A stretch of DNA of 64,000 nucleotides from Candidatus Competibacter sp. GTDB taxonomy: Bacteria; Pseudomonadota; Gammaproteobacteria; Competibacterales; Competibacteraceae. Made by a program: the position numbers and the translations under genes. The DNA lies in assembly GCA_029624815.1 (NCBI GenBank), contig JARSSH010000038.1, forward strand, positions 25,481 to 89,480, in the 5' to 3' direction. The notes beneath the pieces were generated by a model that was not told where the DNA came from, made no database searches, and worked only from the letters and a program-made list of their open reading frames with translations. Positions 1-8,856 of the stretch are shown here, one piece after another (positions within the stretch are counted from its first letter, which is position 1; the number at the start of each line of letters is the position of its first letter).

Positions 1-2237
1 CGCTGCTCGGTACTGACCGCTTCCAACCCCACCCCGAACACTTCGGCGGCGGTGGCGCGATGCACGTCGGCACCGGTGGCGAAAGCACGCAGCAGGCCCT
101 CATCGCCGGACAGGTGGGCCATGATCCGTAGCTCGATTTGCGAATAGTCGGCCGCCAACATCACCCAACCCGGCTCCGGCACGAACGCCTGACGGATGCG
201 CCGCCCTTCCGGCGTGCGGATCGGGATGTTTTGCAAGTTGGGATCGGAGGACGACAGCCGGCCGGTGCTGGCCACGGCCTGATGATAGGACGTATGCACC
301 CGGCCGGTGCGCGGATGAACCTGCTGCGGCAAGCGGTCGGTGTAGGTGGATTTCAGCTTGCTCAGACCGCGATGCTCCAGGATCACGCGCGGCAGGGGAT
401 AATCCAATGCCAGTTCCTGCAACACGTCCTCGGCCGTGGAGGATTGACCGGTGGCGGTCTTCTTGCCGGCCGGCAGCCCCAGCCGTTCGAACAAAATCGC
501 CTGTAATTGCTTGGGCGACCCCAGGTTAAACCGCTCGCCAGCCAAATCGTGAGCCTGCTGCTCCAGTTCCCACAGCCGCTTGGCCAGCTCGCCGCTGTGC
601 TGGCGCAATGCCGCCGCGTCCACTCGCACCCCGATCCGCTCCATCCGCGCCAACACCTCGATCAACGGGATTTCCAGCTCCTCATACAACCGCCGCAAAC
701 CCGGTTCCGACTCCAATCGCGGCCACAGACAGCGATGCAGGCGCAGGGTCACGTCGGCATCCTCGGCGGCGTAGGGTCCGGCCTGTTCCAGCGCCACCTG
801 ATTGAAGGTCAACTGCTTGGCGCCCTTCCCCGCCACGTCTTCAAAACGGATGGTCCGTAGCTTGAGGTGTTGCTCCGCCAGCGAATCCATGTCGTGGCGG
901 GCGGTGGAATCCAGCACGTAGGATTCCAGCAGCGTGTCGTGCTGGATGCCGCGCAACGCGATGCCGTGATTGGCCAGCACATGCGAATCGTACTTGAGGT
1001 GCTGGCCCAACTTGGGTCGCGCTGGGTCTTCCAGCAGCGGGCGCAACTGTTCCAGCACGGCTTCCCGGTTCAACTGATCGGGAGCGCCGGGATAATCGTG
1101 CGCCAGGGGGACGTAGGCCGCTTCGCACGGATTCACCGCGAAGGACACGCCGACGATTCGCGCATCCAGATAGTTTAGGCTGGTGGTCTCGGTGTCGAAG
1201 GCGAACAAGTCCGCCGCGCGCAACTGCGCTAACCAGGTATCAAGGGATGTTTGATCGAGGATTGACTCGTAGACGGGTGGCCGGGTCTGAATCTCGTCTC
1301 CTTCCGCCAAGGGCGAGAGGGCGAGAGGCTCGGTTGCTGAATTTTCAACCCTCACCCCCGATCCCTCTCCCGCTTGCGAGAGAGGGGAGGATAACTCGCG
1401 CAGCCAGGAGCGGAATTCAAAGCGTTCGTACAGTGCGCGCAGCGCGGCGCTATCGGGCGGGGCAGGCCGCAGATCGTCGAACGCCACGGGCAGCGGCACC
1501 CGACAATCCAGGGTCGCCAGTTGCCGGGACAATGGCAATTGCGCCAAGCCGGCCCGCAGCTTGTCGCCAATCTTGCCGGATACGGCGTCGGCATTGGCGA
1601 CCAACGTGTCCAGCGAACCGTACTGGCGCAACCACTTGGCGGCGGTCACCGGTCCCACGCCGGGCACGCCGGGAATGTTGTCGGAACTGTCGCCGACCAG
1701 GGCCAGATAATCCACGATCAGCTTCGGCGGCACCCCGAATTTCCGTTCCACCCCGGCAATGTCTGTCACCGTGTTTTTCATGGTGTCCAGCATCCGCACC
1801 CGCTCGCCCACCAACTGCGCCAAATCCTTGTCGCCGCTGACGATCAGCACCGGCAAGCCTTTAGCGGTCGCTTGCTTGGTCAAGGTACCGATCACATCGT
1901 CCGCCTCGACGCCCGCCACTTGCAGCAGCGGCAATCCCAAGGCGCGGATGCAGGCGTGCAATGGCTCGATCTGCTGGACCAGTTGCGGGTCCAGCGGCGG
2001 GCGATGGGCCTTGTAATCGGCGAATTGCTCGTGCCGGAAGGTCTTGCCGGGCGCGTCGAACACCACCGCCAGGTACTCCGGCCGGTACTCGGCCAGCAAG
2101 CGGCGCAGCATGTTCAGCACCCCGTACAAGGCGCCGGTCGGCTCACCCGCCTGGGTGCTCAACGCCGGCAGGGCGTTGAAAGCCCGGTGCAACCAGGACG
2201 AACCATCCACCAGCACGCAAGGATTGGATGCGGTCAT
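1..2237 (-). CDS. polA: DNA polymerase I, 3' end outside window
   Basis: Replication and repair polymerase that removes RNA primers and fills gaps. About 745 codons are visible of a protein that is usually about 930 residues. The N-terminus reads as a 5'-3' exonuclease (start MTASNPCVLVDGSSW). A 3'-5' exonuclease domain follows with an intact D-T-E motif (FDTET), so proofreading looks functional. The polymerase domain is present up to motif A (DYSQIELR, near positions 60-150), and the rest lies beyond base 1. The linker between the two exonuclease domains (about residues 280-318) carries a palindromic insertion, listed separately. The ATG is preceded by a GGAG about 11 bases upstream. It follows atpC on the same strand with only 16 bases between them, so the two may be cotranscribed. 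Confidence 0.95.
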   Translation of the reverse strand, partial: MTASNPCVLVDGSSWLHRAFNALPALSTQAGEPTGALYGVLNMLRRLLAEYRPEYLAVVFDAPGKTFRHEQFADYKAHRPPLDPQLVQQIEPLHACIRALGLPLLQVAGVEADDVIGTLTKQATAKGLPVLIVSGDKDLAQLVGERVRMLDTMKNTVTDIAGVERKFGVPPKLIVDYLALVGDSSDNIPGVPGVGPVTAAKWLRQYGSLDTLVANADAVSGKIGDKLRAGLAQLPLSRQLATLDCRVPLPVAFDDLRPAPPDSAALRALYERFEFRSWLRELSSPLSQAGEGSGVRVENSATEPLALSPLAEGDEIQTRPPVYESILDQTSLDTWLAQLRAADLFAFDTETTSLNYLDARIVGVSFAVNPCEAAYVPLAHDYPGAPDQLNREAVLEQLRPLLEDPARPKLGQHLKYDSHVLANHGIALRGIQHDTLLESYVLDSTARHDMDSLAEQHLKLRTIRFEDVAGKGAKQLTFNQVALEQAGPYAAEDADVTLRLHRCLWPRLESEPGLRRLYEELEIPLIEVLARMERIGVRVDAAALRQHSGELAKRLWELEQQAHDLAGERFNLGSPKQLQAILFERLGLPAGKKTATGQSSTAEDVLQELALDYPLPRVILEHRGLSKLKSTYTDRLPQQVHPRTGRVHTSYHQAVASTGRLSSSDPNLQNIPIRTPEGRRIRQAFVPEPGWVMLAADYSQIELRIMAHLSGDEGLLRAFATGADVHRATAAEVFGVGLEAVSTEQ
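1311..1392. repeat. Palindromic GC-rich repeat inside the polA linker
   Basis: A stretch with the pattern CCCTCACCCCCGATCC, then CTCTCCC-loop-GAGAGAGGGGAG, lies in frame inside polA between the two exonuclease domains. It resembles the short intergenic palindromes common in GC-rich proteobacteria. The polA frame stays open through it and encodes a low-complexity Ser/Gly/Glu/Pro stretch. A shorter hairpin of the same CCTCTCCC/GGGAGAGG type lies between genes at 22125-22143. The family assignment is by eye. Confidence 0.5.
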
Positions 2238-2253
2238 CGATACCCGTTCTCCG

Positions 2254-2679
2254 TTATTTGCTCGATCGCCGACCTTGGCGCCGTAGGTGGTCGATGGCGT
2301 GCAATTGCGCCGTGGCCTCCGCCAGCGTCCTTGCGCACTCCATATCGCTCAAACATTGCAGCAACGTGCATCGAGCCGCTTCGCGGGCGCGAACGGCGGC
2401 GGCTTCGTCGAGATTGGCGGCATTTTCGGCATAATCGGCCAACACCGTGACCACCCGCGGCTGCACTTCCAGCAGACCGCTGGACACGTAAAACACTTGC
2501 ATCTCGTCGGCCGAGATCCGCACCCGTACCTGCCCCGCTTTCAGCCGGGCCAGAAACGGGCTATGACCGGGCAAAATACCGACCTCGCCCAACTCCGCCG
2601 TTGCCACCACCATTTCCGCCAGTCCGGAAAACAGTTCCTTTTCCGCGCTAACAACATCGACGTGTACCTTAAATGCCAT
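2254..2679 (-). CDS. atpC: F1Fo ATP synthase epsilon subunit (isolated gene)
   Basis: Epsilon subunit of the F-type ATP synthase, a rotor-stalk protein that couples and regulates the F1 motor. At 141 residues it matches the usual length (about 139). The N-terminal beta-sandwich motifs are clear: VDVVSAEKELFSG, GILPGHSPFLA and the GLLEVQPRVVTVLAD segment. A helical C-terminal hairpin follows. No other ATP synthase gene is adjacent: polA is downstream and a small lipoprotein gene lies divergently upstream. Epsilon normally closes the atpIBEFHAGDC operon, so this is either a relocated gene or a second copy. The sequence alone does not say which. Confidence 0.9.
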   Translation of the reverse strand: MAFKVHVDVVSAEKELFSGLAEMVVATAELGEVGILPGHSPFLARLKAGQVRVRISADEMQVFYVSSGLLEVQPRVVTVLADYAENAANLDEAAAVRAREAARCTLLQCLSDMECARTLAEATAQLHAIDHLRRQGRRSSK

Positions 2680-2844
2680 TCGCTCTCACCCGCTATTGAC
2701 TCTTTACATCGACTAACCGTCCTATTGTGTTGCCGGCGACGCTTCATATACATTCGGGTTCATATACATTTGGGAATTACGTTAAGCGCTTGCGTCTCGC
2801 TTCCCATCCCTTCATCAAACTCCACCCAGGTCCGATGCCTCTTC

Positions 2845-3045
2845 ATGCTCAAATCGCCTTCCCCTCTTGCCATTCTCGGCTTGGCGCTATTCATCGCGTC
2901 GGGCTGCGCCAACAATCCTGACCCGCCGCCTTCCTGGACCCAGCCTCCCTATACAAGCGACGATTGCAGCGCTCAAAGCCAGTACGACGCAAAGTCCTGC
3001 ATCCCGGCGCCTCCGCCTCCGCCCCCGTCGATCCTCGATGGTTGA
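2845..3045 (+). CDS. Small proline-rich putative lipoprotein
   Basis: A 66-residue product with no recognised family. It starts MLKSPSPLAILGLALF, a short hydrophobic signal, and then ASGC at about residues 19-22, a plausible but imperfect lipobox because Ala sits where Leu is usual. The mature part has two more cysteines and ends in a run of seven prolines. A larger frame is open upstream, but the signal-peptide start at this ATG is the only part that looks protein-like. It converges on larC. The call rests on the signal and lipobox only. Confidence 0.45.
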   Translation: MLKSPSPLAILGLALFIASGCANNPDPPPSWTQPPYTSDDCSAQSQYDAKSCIPAPPPPPPSILDG

Positions 3046-3123
3046 AATACCGTCCGGTATCTCGGCGTTATGTCACGCTATTGCCCTGCAAATCCAAGAA
3101 GAGGCAGCGAAAATCGCAACCGG

Positions 3124-4326
3124 TCACGGCAGCCGCTCCGCCGCTTCCGGCGGCAGACCCCGCGCCGCCAGCGCTGTCCGCGCGGCTTCGTAAATTCTGT
3201 GAATCGGCACGCCGTTCTCCAACGCCAGCCGCTTGCAATCTTCATACTCCGGTTTGCCATGCAACGGCCGACCCTGATGGTAGGCGACCTTGACCGCAAC
3301 TTCGCCGTAACGGGTAGCGACCCGCCAGGCTTCCCGCTTCGGGGCGGCATGGGTCGCCGCATGCTGGCGCACACCCAGCGTGGTGGTTTCGATCAGCAAC
3401 ACGTCGGTCAACGCCAGCGCCAGCATCGGGGTGCACAACACACCGAGCAGCGTGCCGGGCCGATTCTTCCTCATCAACACCGGCGTCAACCAAGCATCGT
3501 GGGCGCCGGCCGCGAACAGCCGTTCCAGCACATGGTCGTAGCATTCCGGATTCATGTCGTCGATATTGCATTCCAGCACGCACAATTCACCCTGTTCGTC
3601 CTCCTCGCCGGGCGCTTCGCCCAGCAAAACCCGCAGCACGTTGGGAATCGAACCGTCGCGATGACCGATGCCGTAGCCGATCCGCTGGACCCGCAGCGCG
3701 GGATGCGCCACGAACTCATCCACAAAGGTCGCCAGTAGCGCCGCGCCGGTCGGGGTGGTCGCCTCGAATGGCACCGCCCCCAGCTTGACCGGCGCACCCT
3801 TGAGCAGTTCCAGCGTGGCCGGCGTCGGCGCCGGCAGTACCCCGTGGGCGCAGTGCGTCACGCCACCGCCCAACTCCACCGGCGAACACAACACTCGGTC
3901 CACGTTCAATCGCTCCAGAGCAATAGCGCCGCTGACGATATCGACAATGGCCTCCAACGCGCCGATTTCGTGAAAATGAATTTGGTCCGGCGATGTGTCG
4001 TGGATATGGGCCTCGGCCTGGGCCATCCGGCGGAACACGGCCACCGCCCGCGCCTGCACGCGCCCCTTGAGCGAGCTGGCGCCGATGAGCGCCTCGATCT
4101 GCCGCAGGTTACGGTGGCCGGGCTGCTTGGGGTCGACCACCACCCGCACCTGAGTACCGGCAATCCCCTGGCGGGTGGCGCGGCTGGCCTGGACGCCGTA
4201 ACCGTCCAGTCCCAACCCAGCCAGTTCCAACACCAATTCGTCGTAATCCAGCCCCAGATCGAGCAGCGCCGCCAGATGCATGTCGCCGCTGATGCCGGCA
4301 AAGCAGTCGTAATAGAGGATGTTCAT
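3124..4326 (-). CDS. larC: Nickel-pincer cofactor nickel insertion protein LarC
   Basis: Member of the DUF111/LarC family. LarC inserts nickel, in a CTP-dependent step, into the pyridinium bis-thiocarboxylate nucleotide used by lactate racemase and related enzymes. The start MNILYYDCFAGISGDM is diagnostic, and the length of 400 residues is normal. A GGG-x-H segment and a C-terminal region with N-I-D-D-M-N-P-E follow. In some lactobacilli the gene is split by a frameshift; here it is one continuous frame. The partner genes larB and larE are not in the window, so the client enzyme is unknown. Confidence 0.9.
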   Translation of the reverse strand: MNILYYDCFAGISGDMHLAALLDLGLDYDELVLELAGLGLDGYGVQASRATRQGIAGTQVRVVVDPKQPGHRNLRQIEALIGASSLKGRVQARAVAVFRRMAQAEAHIHDTSPDQIHFHEIGALEAIVDIVSGAIALERLNVDRVLCSPVELGGGVTHCAHGVLPAPTPATLELLKGAPVKLGAVPFEATTPTGAALLATFVDEFVAHPALRVQRIGYGIGHRDGSIPNVLRVLLGEAPGEEDEQGELCVLECNIDDMNPECYDHVLERLFAAGAHDAWLTPVLMRKNRPGTLLGVLCTPMLALALTDVLLIETTTLGVRQHAATHAAPKREAWRVATRYGEVAVKVAYHQGRPLHGKPEYEDCKRLALENGVPIHRIYEAARTALAARGLPPEAAERLP

Positions 4327-4632
4327 CGCTCGGGCTAGTGTCGGTGGTCGGCGGTCGGAAGCGGCCGGGGCAAAACAAAACGGCCTGGGAGGATTTCGAT
4401 GCTATCCGAACCGCCCGCGGGAAAACTTCCGGTGGCGGCGAGCGCCGCCATCACTTCGGAACGGAGATTCGCTGTGTAGCGGGTGTTGGATCGGCTTGGC
4501 CAACGGCCGGTGTGCCCGCGGATGCACTGGATGGCCGCCCACATGGATTACCCGCCGATGTCGCCAGAAAATATCCCCCGGCTCACGCGCCGTTCCTGCC
4601 CGCCGGGGAACGCCTCTCATGTGTCTTGCGGT
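4327..4632. other. Intergenic region with no recognised feature
   Basis: About 306 bases between larC and the CBS-domain gene, both on the minus strand. The short open frames have no protein-like composition. A GC-rich imperfect palindrome (GGCGGC-GAG-CGCCGCC, near 4434-4450) is the only structure I see. The larC promoter would lie here. Confidence 0.4.
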
Positions 4633-5061
4633 TTAAAAGCGGAACCGCCGGAGAATGGTCAACGAAGACAGCGAACCGACCAGCTTGCGGTCCGGCCCGA
4701 TCACCGGCAGGCGGATATAACCCTCCGCCAGCAGCCTGAGCGCATCGGACAACGGCGCTTCCGGCTCGACCACCGGATGTGCCGCGGCGAAATCGCCCAC
4801 TTTGCGGTGCAAATGCGGAATGAGGCGGTTATCGACATCCTCGGCGGTCTCGGCTTCGGCGTCGTCCGGCAATTGCGGGTCCGGCGGCAGCAGCATCTTG
4901 GAGAACATGAACGAAGTGATGGTGCCCACGAACTCCAGTTGCTCGTTGACCACCATCAGATCCTGCATGTGCTTGCGTTCCATGATCGCCAGCGCTTCCG
5001 ACAACGGCGCGGTGTCGAACACATACGTAGGCGCGGACATCATGTAGTGTTTGCACTTCAT
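4633..5061 (-). CDS. CBS-domain pair protein
   Basis: A 142-residue protein made almost entirely of two CBS domains. The first is around residues 8-60 ([19 protein letters not shown]) and the second around 95-140 ([21 protein letters not shown]). CBS pairs bind adenosine nucleotides and act as regulatory sensors; the partner cannot be told from sequence. The frame is open further upstream, but the ATG chosen here has a GGGAGA Shine-Dalgarno eight bases away, and the extra N-terminal sequence looks non-coding. It is divergent from hppA across about 180 bases. Confidence 0.8.
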   Translation of the reverse strand: MKCKHYMMSAPTYVFDTAPLSEALAIMERKHMQDLMVVNEQLEFVGTITSFMFSKMLLPPDPQLPDDAEAETAEDVDNRLIPHLHRKVGDFAAAHPVVEPEAPLSDALRLLAEGYIRLPVIGPDRKLVGSLSSLTILRRFRF

Positions 5062-5242
5062 TTTAATTTCTCCCGCTGGGTTTGACCGGTGGTACCGGGC
5101 TTCGGTCGTCGCCCCGAACCGTGTCTGCAATCTGAACTTTATATTAGTCGGCTTGGCAACGCCGCATTCGGGTATTATTGCCCAGTCTCGGCCGCCGCGC
5201 ATGCGGACCTTGCAAATACAAGCACATCGTGGAGGGAATAAT

Positions 5243-7279
5243 ATGATTGTCGGAATTCTATCGCTGGTGTTGGGCCTGGGCGGGCTCGTCTTTGCCATGA
5301 GGCTTTACAAGGGAATTGTCCGTCGGCCCACCGGCGATGAGTTGATGACTTCCATCGCCGCCGAAATCCAATTGGGCGCCATGACCTACCTGCGCGCCCA
5401 GTACGTGAAAATCGGCATGTTCGCGTTGGTGGTGGCCATCCTGTTGTCGGTGCAGCATGGCTTCGACACCAGTCTGGCTTTCCTGCTCGGCGCGCTGGCT
5501 TCGGCGGCGGCCGGCCTGGTCGGGATGTACGCGGCGACCAAGGCCAACGTCCGCGTTACCGCGGCGGCTCGGGAACACGGCGCCGGCGAAGCGCTGTTGG
5601 TGGGATTCGACGGCGGGGCGGTGATGGGTCTGGCCGTGGCCAGCTTCGGCCTGATCGGTCTGGGCCTGCTGTACAGCGGCTTGTCCTCCAAGCTCGCCGT
5701 CGATCCCCACTCGGTTTCGGTGATCTGGGGCTTTTCGATGGGCGCGTCCTCCATCGCCCTGTTCGCCCGGGTCGGCGGCGGCATCTTCACCAAGGCGGCC
5801 GACGTCGGTTCCGATTTGGTCGGCAAGGTCGAGGCCGGCATTCCCGAGGACGACCCGCGCAATCCAGGCGTGATCGCCGACAACGTGGGCGACAATGTCG
5901 GCGACATCGCCGGCATGGGCGCGGACATCTTCGAATCCTATGTCGGGGCGATGGTGGCGGCGATCACCCTGGCCGCCACCCTCACCGCCGCCGAACTGAC
6001 CCAATACTTCGGCGGCGACATCAGCCGTTCGATGCTGCTGGCGTTGCCGCTGACCCTGGCGCTGATCGGCTTGCTGTCCTCGCTGGTCGGCATCCACGGC
6101 ATGAACGTCTTCAAGAAACACGGACCGGAGCGGGCGCTGGCGATTTCCGAAACCAGCGCGGCCGCGGTCTTTTTGCTGCTGACACTACTGACCATGCTGG
6201 TATTCGGCTATAGCTGGTCGCTGTTCTTCGCCATCTTGGCCGGCAATTTGGCGGGCGTCGCCATCGGTCGGGCGGCCTGGTACTACACTTCGTCCAAGCC
6301 GGTGACCAGAATCACCCTGGCCTCGAAAACCGGTCCCGCCACCAACATCATCACCGGGCTGGCTGTGGGGCTGGAAAGCTGCGCGTTGCCGATGCTGATC
6401 ATCGTGCTAACCATTTTCATCGCCCACCAGACCGCCGGTCAGTACGGCATCGCCATCGCGGCGGTCGGAATGCTGGCCACCGCCGGCGTGACCATGACCA
6501 TCGACGCGTCCGGCCCAATCTCCGATAACGCCGGCGGCATCGCCGAAATGTCCCATCAACCGCCTGAAGTGCGGGCGATCACCGACGAGCTTGACGCCAT
6601 CGGCAACACCACCGCCGCCACCGGTAAGGGCTTTGCCATCGGCTCGGCGGCGTTGACCGCGCTGGCGCTGTTCGTCTCCTACAAGCAGGCCGTCGAACTG
6701 GCCATGGGCAAACCGATGGCCATGGACATCACCGAACCCCGGGTCATCGTCGGCGTATTGCTGGGCGGCATGGTGATTCTGCTGGCCGCGGCCATGACCA
6801 TGAGCTCGGTGGGCCGGGCCGCCATGGAAATGGTCACCGAGATTCGCCGCCAGTTTCGCGAAATCCCCGGCCTGTTGCAGGGCACCGCCAAGCCAGATAC
6901 CGCCCGCTGCGTCACCATCTCGACCGACGCCGCGCTGCGCGAGATGATTCCACCGGGCGTGCTCGCCGTGCTCTCGCCGGTCATCGTCGGGTTCTTTTTC
7001 GGGCCGGTGGCGCTGGGCGGCATGCTGCTGGGCGCCCTGCTGACCGGCATGACCATGGCGCTGCTGATGTCCAACGCTGGCGGCGCCTGGGACAACGCCA
7101 AGAAAGCGATCGAGGCCGGCAAGCTGGAAGGCTCGCGCAAGGGCGGCGACGCGCACGCGGCGGCGGTGATCGGCGATACCGTGGGCGACCCCTTCAAGGA
7201 CACCAGTGGGCCGGCCATGAACATCCTGGTCAAGCTGCTCTCCATCGTTTCGCTGATCCTGGTGCCTTTCATCACCTGA
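5243..7279 (+). CDS. hppA: Membrane-bound ion-translocating pyrophosphatase, K+-dependent type
   Basis: Hydrolyses cytoplasmic PPi and uses the energy to pump H+ (possibly Na+) across the membrane. The 678-residue product has many hydrophobic helices. It carries the PPi-binding signature [11 protein letters not shown] near residues 189-199 and the acidic motifs [19 protein letters not shown]. In [10 protein letters not shown] (about residues 454-463) the residue that separates the subfamilies is Ala, not Lys. Ala is known to mark K+-dependent enzymes. The start is set by GGAGGG seven bases before the ATG; the longer open frame is spurious. Two strong hairpins follow the stop. Ion specificity (H+ or Na+) was not resolved. 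Confidence 0.95.
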   Translation: MIVGILSLVLGLGGLVFAMRLYKGIVRRPTGDELMTSIAAEIQLGAMTYLRAQYVKIGMFALVVAILLSVQHGFDTSLAFLLGALASAAAGLVGMYAATKANVRVTAAAREHGAGEALLVGFDGGAVMGLAVASFGLIGLGLLYSGLSSKLAVDPHSVSVIWGFSMGASSIALFARVGGGIFTKAADVGSDLVGKVEAGIPEDDPRNPGVIADNVGDNVGDIAGMGADIFESYVGAMVAAITLAATLTAAELTQYFGGDISRSMLLALPLTLALIGLLSSLVGIHGMNVFKKHGPERALAISETSAAAVFLLLTLLTMLVFGYSWSLFFAILAGNLAGVAIGRAAWYYTSSKPVTRITLASKTGPATNIITGLAVGLESCALPMLIIVLTIFIAHQTAGQYGIAIAAVGMLATAGVTMTIDASGPISDNAGGIAEMSHQPPEVRAITDELDAIGNTTAATGKGFAIGSAALTALALFVSYKQAVELAMGKPMAMDITEPRVIVGVLLGGMVILLAAAMTMSSVGRAAMEMVTEIRRQFREIPGLLQGTAKPDTARCVTISTDAALREMIPPGVLAVLSPVIVGFFFGPVALGGMLLGALLTGMTMALLMSNAGGAWDNAKKAIEAGKLEGSRKGGDAHAAAVIGDTVGDPFKDTSGPAMNILVKLLSIVSLILVPFIT

Positions 7280-7322
7280 ACGGCGACGGGAACGCAACCA
7301 CCGCGCCCGTTGGGCTCAAGGC

Positions 7323-7364
7323 AAAGCGACCGGCCGGAGCAGAACTGCTCCGGCCGGCCGCTTT
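7323..7364. terminator. Large near-perfect hairpin downstream of hppA
   Basis: AAAGCG-A-CCGGCCGGAGCAG, a two-base loop, then the matching arm CTGCTCCGGCCGG-C-CGCTTT. The stem is about 20 base pairs with one mismatch. It sits 44 bases after the hppA stop, in the gap before the convergent HAD gene, and probably ends transcription in one or both directions. There is no long T run. Confidence 0.6.
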
Positions 7365-7372
7365 GGTCCGGA

Positions 7373-7390
7373 TCCCCGGCAAACCGGGGA
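7373..7390. terminator. Second hairpin downstream of hppA
   Basis: TCCCCGG-CAAAC-CGGGGA stem followed by GATTTTAT on the plus strand, so it could be an intrinsic terminator for hppA. The stem-loop closely resembles the CCCCGGC-AAA-GCCGGGG hairpins at both ends of the IS200-type element near 17.2-17.9 kb. Confidence 0.5.
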
Positions 7391-7394
7391 GATT

Positions 7395-8093
7395 TTATCC
7401 CGGATGGCCGGCGAACCACTCCGTCAGTTCATCCAGACGGCTGACCACCACGTCCGGTTCCACATCCCATGGATCGAATACTGCGTCCGGCTGTCGCCGC
7501 ACCCAGGCGGCGCGCAGACCAGCGGCCTTGGCGCCGATGACATCCCAGGCGTTGCTGGACACCAACCAGGTTTCGTTCTGTGCCCGCCCGGTCCGCCGCC
7601 TCAGATAGGCGTAAACCGCCGGATCGGGCTTGAAGGTGCGCAGATCGTCTACGCTCACCACATCCTCCAGATGCGGCAACACCCCGGCATTGGTCAGCAG
7701 CGCCCGGATGCTGGCCTCCACGCCGTTGGTAAAAGCCACCACCTGATGGCCCTGGGCCTTGAGGGTGGTCAGAGTGGTCACAACCTCGGGGAAAGCCGAG
7801 AGGTAAAGGTAGGCCTCCAGAAGGCGGCCCTGATCGGATTCCGGCAGGTCGCAGCGCAGCGCCTGCTGGGTATAAAGCAGCGCTTGCCGGGTGCAGGCGT
7901 CAAAATCCACGTAACGCTGCATCAGGCCGCGCCGGAACGAATATTCCAGTTGTTTGACCCGCCACAACTCGGCGAAACGGACGGCCTGTTCGCCGACCAG
8001 TGCTTGCAAGGGTTCGGCCAGGGCCAGCGGGTCGACCAGCGTACCGTAGACATCGAATCCCAAGGCGTAAGTTCTTTCCACATTCAACTCCAT
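7395..8093 (-). CDS. Haloacid dehalogenase type II (HAD superfamily hydrolase)
   Basis: A 232-residue HAD protein of the (S)-2-haloacid dehalogenase subgroup. The nucleophile motif is DVYGTLVDP with Asp14. Motif II is the FTNG segment, the motif III Lys lies in FKPDPAVYAY, and the SSNAWDVIGAKAAGL segment is typical of this subgroup. Such enzymes displace halide from 2-haloalkanoates through an aspartyl ester, but many homologues are annotated without proof of substrate. The ATG follows a GAGGAAA ribosome site. It is convergent with hppA and lies just downstream of the DUF423 gene on the same strand. Confidence 0.85.
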   Translation of the reverse strand: MELNVERTYALGFDVYGTLVDPLALAEPLQALVGEQAVRFAELWRVKQLEYSFRRGLMQRYVDFDACTRQALLYTQQALRCDLPESDQGRLLEAYLYLSAFPEVVTTLTTLKAQGHQVVAFTNGVEASIRALLTNAGVLPHLEDVVSVDDLRTFKPDPAVYAYLRRRTGRAQNETWLVSSNAWDVIGAKAAGLRAAWVRRQPDAVFDPWDVEPDVVVSRLDELTEWFAGHPG

Positions 8094-8167
8094 TTTCCTC
8101 GTCTGAAGGGTTTGCTGTCGTCATGTCCGCTCCGCTCTTTCCCGCTTCGGGTCGCTGTCCGGCTGAT

Positions 8168-8551
8168 CTAGCTGGCCCGGACGACCGCGATGACCCACAG
8201 CAACCAGGCCAGCAGAAAGCTCGCGCCACCAATCGGAGTGATCGCGCCCAACCAGCGGACGCCGCTCAGGGCGAGCGCATACAAGCTGCCCGAGAACAGC
8301 AATAAACCCATGATCATCAGGATGCCCGAACCGCGCAGGAGCATCGTCGGCGGCGCATGCAGCGCCAGCAGCCCGACCGCCAGCAACCCCAGGGCATGAT
8401 AGAAATGATAGTTCACCGCGGTTTCGTAAACGGCCATGAGTTCCGGGGTCAGTGTCCTTTTCAGGGCGTGCGCGCCGAACGCGCCCATCGTCACCGCCAG
8501 CAGCATCCCACAGCCGCCCAGCGCCAAAAACGCTTTCGCCCATACTGACAT
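8168..8551 (-). CDS. DUF423 family small membrane protein
   Basis: A 127-residue integral membrane protein with about four hydrophobic helices. It has the family features GAFGAHALK near the N-terminus and NYHFYHALGLLAVG in the middle, and SGSLYALAL followed by TPIGGASFLLAWLLW near the end. Function in the family is unknown. The open frame runs further upstream, but MSVWAKAFLALGG is the natural start. It is followed 74 bases later by the HAD gene on the same strand. Confidence 0.85.
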   Translation of the reverse strand: MSVWAKAFLALGGCGMLLAVTMGAFGAHALKRTLTPELMAVYETAVNYHFYHALGLLAVGLLALHAPPTMLLRGSGILMIMGLLLFSGSLYALALSGVRWLGAITPIGGASFLLAWLLWVIAVVRAS

Positions 8552-8736
8552 CACGATTCTCCACGAAATTCGGTTGGATGGGCGGTCCGCCTCATGCTTC
8601 ACGGGACGCGCGGATTTCCATCGAGGCCCAGGATTCCCGCCCAACAGCGGCCAGATACATATTCGCAATCCTCCTTCACTTCAAGCCGAACTCATCCCTT
8701 GACAGTGCGGGGCGGATCATACATGGGTAATCGGAT

Positions 8737-8856
8737 GTGCTGAAAACCTTGCACGAGACGATGCGCGGCCTGTCCGCCGAGGAAAAAACCCACACCGGAC
8801 ACACCCGCCGCAATGCCCTGCTCGCCCACATCGCCGACGAGATCCGCGCCCTATGA
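8737..8856 (+). CDS. Short coupled ORF or gene remnant before the sugar kinase
   Basis: A 39-residue frame starting at GTG, charged and alpha-helical in character, ending IADEIRAL. An in-frame stop lies two codons upstream of the GTG. Its stop overlaps the start of the PfkB kinase as ATGA, the usual sign of translational coupling, and no other upstream gene is close. I do not recognise it. It could be a genuine leader-type small protein or the 3' end of a decayed gene. Confidence 0.3.
   Translation: MLKTLHETMRGLSAEEKTHTGHTRRNALLAHIADEIRAL

Noticed and set aside
2287..2844. Long 5' extension of the small lipoprotein frame
   Set aside because: It runs antisense to atpC and has no protein character; only the signal-peptide part after 2845 is plausible.
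5153..5178. TTGGCA and TATTAT upstream of hppA as a sigma-70 promoter
   Set aside because: The spacing is 14 bases, too short for a normal promoter; left unassigned.
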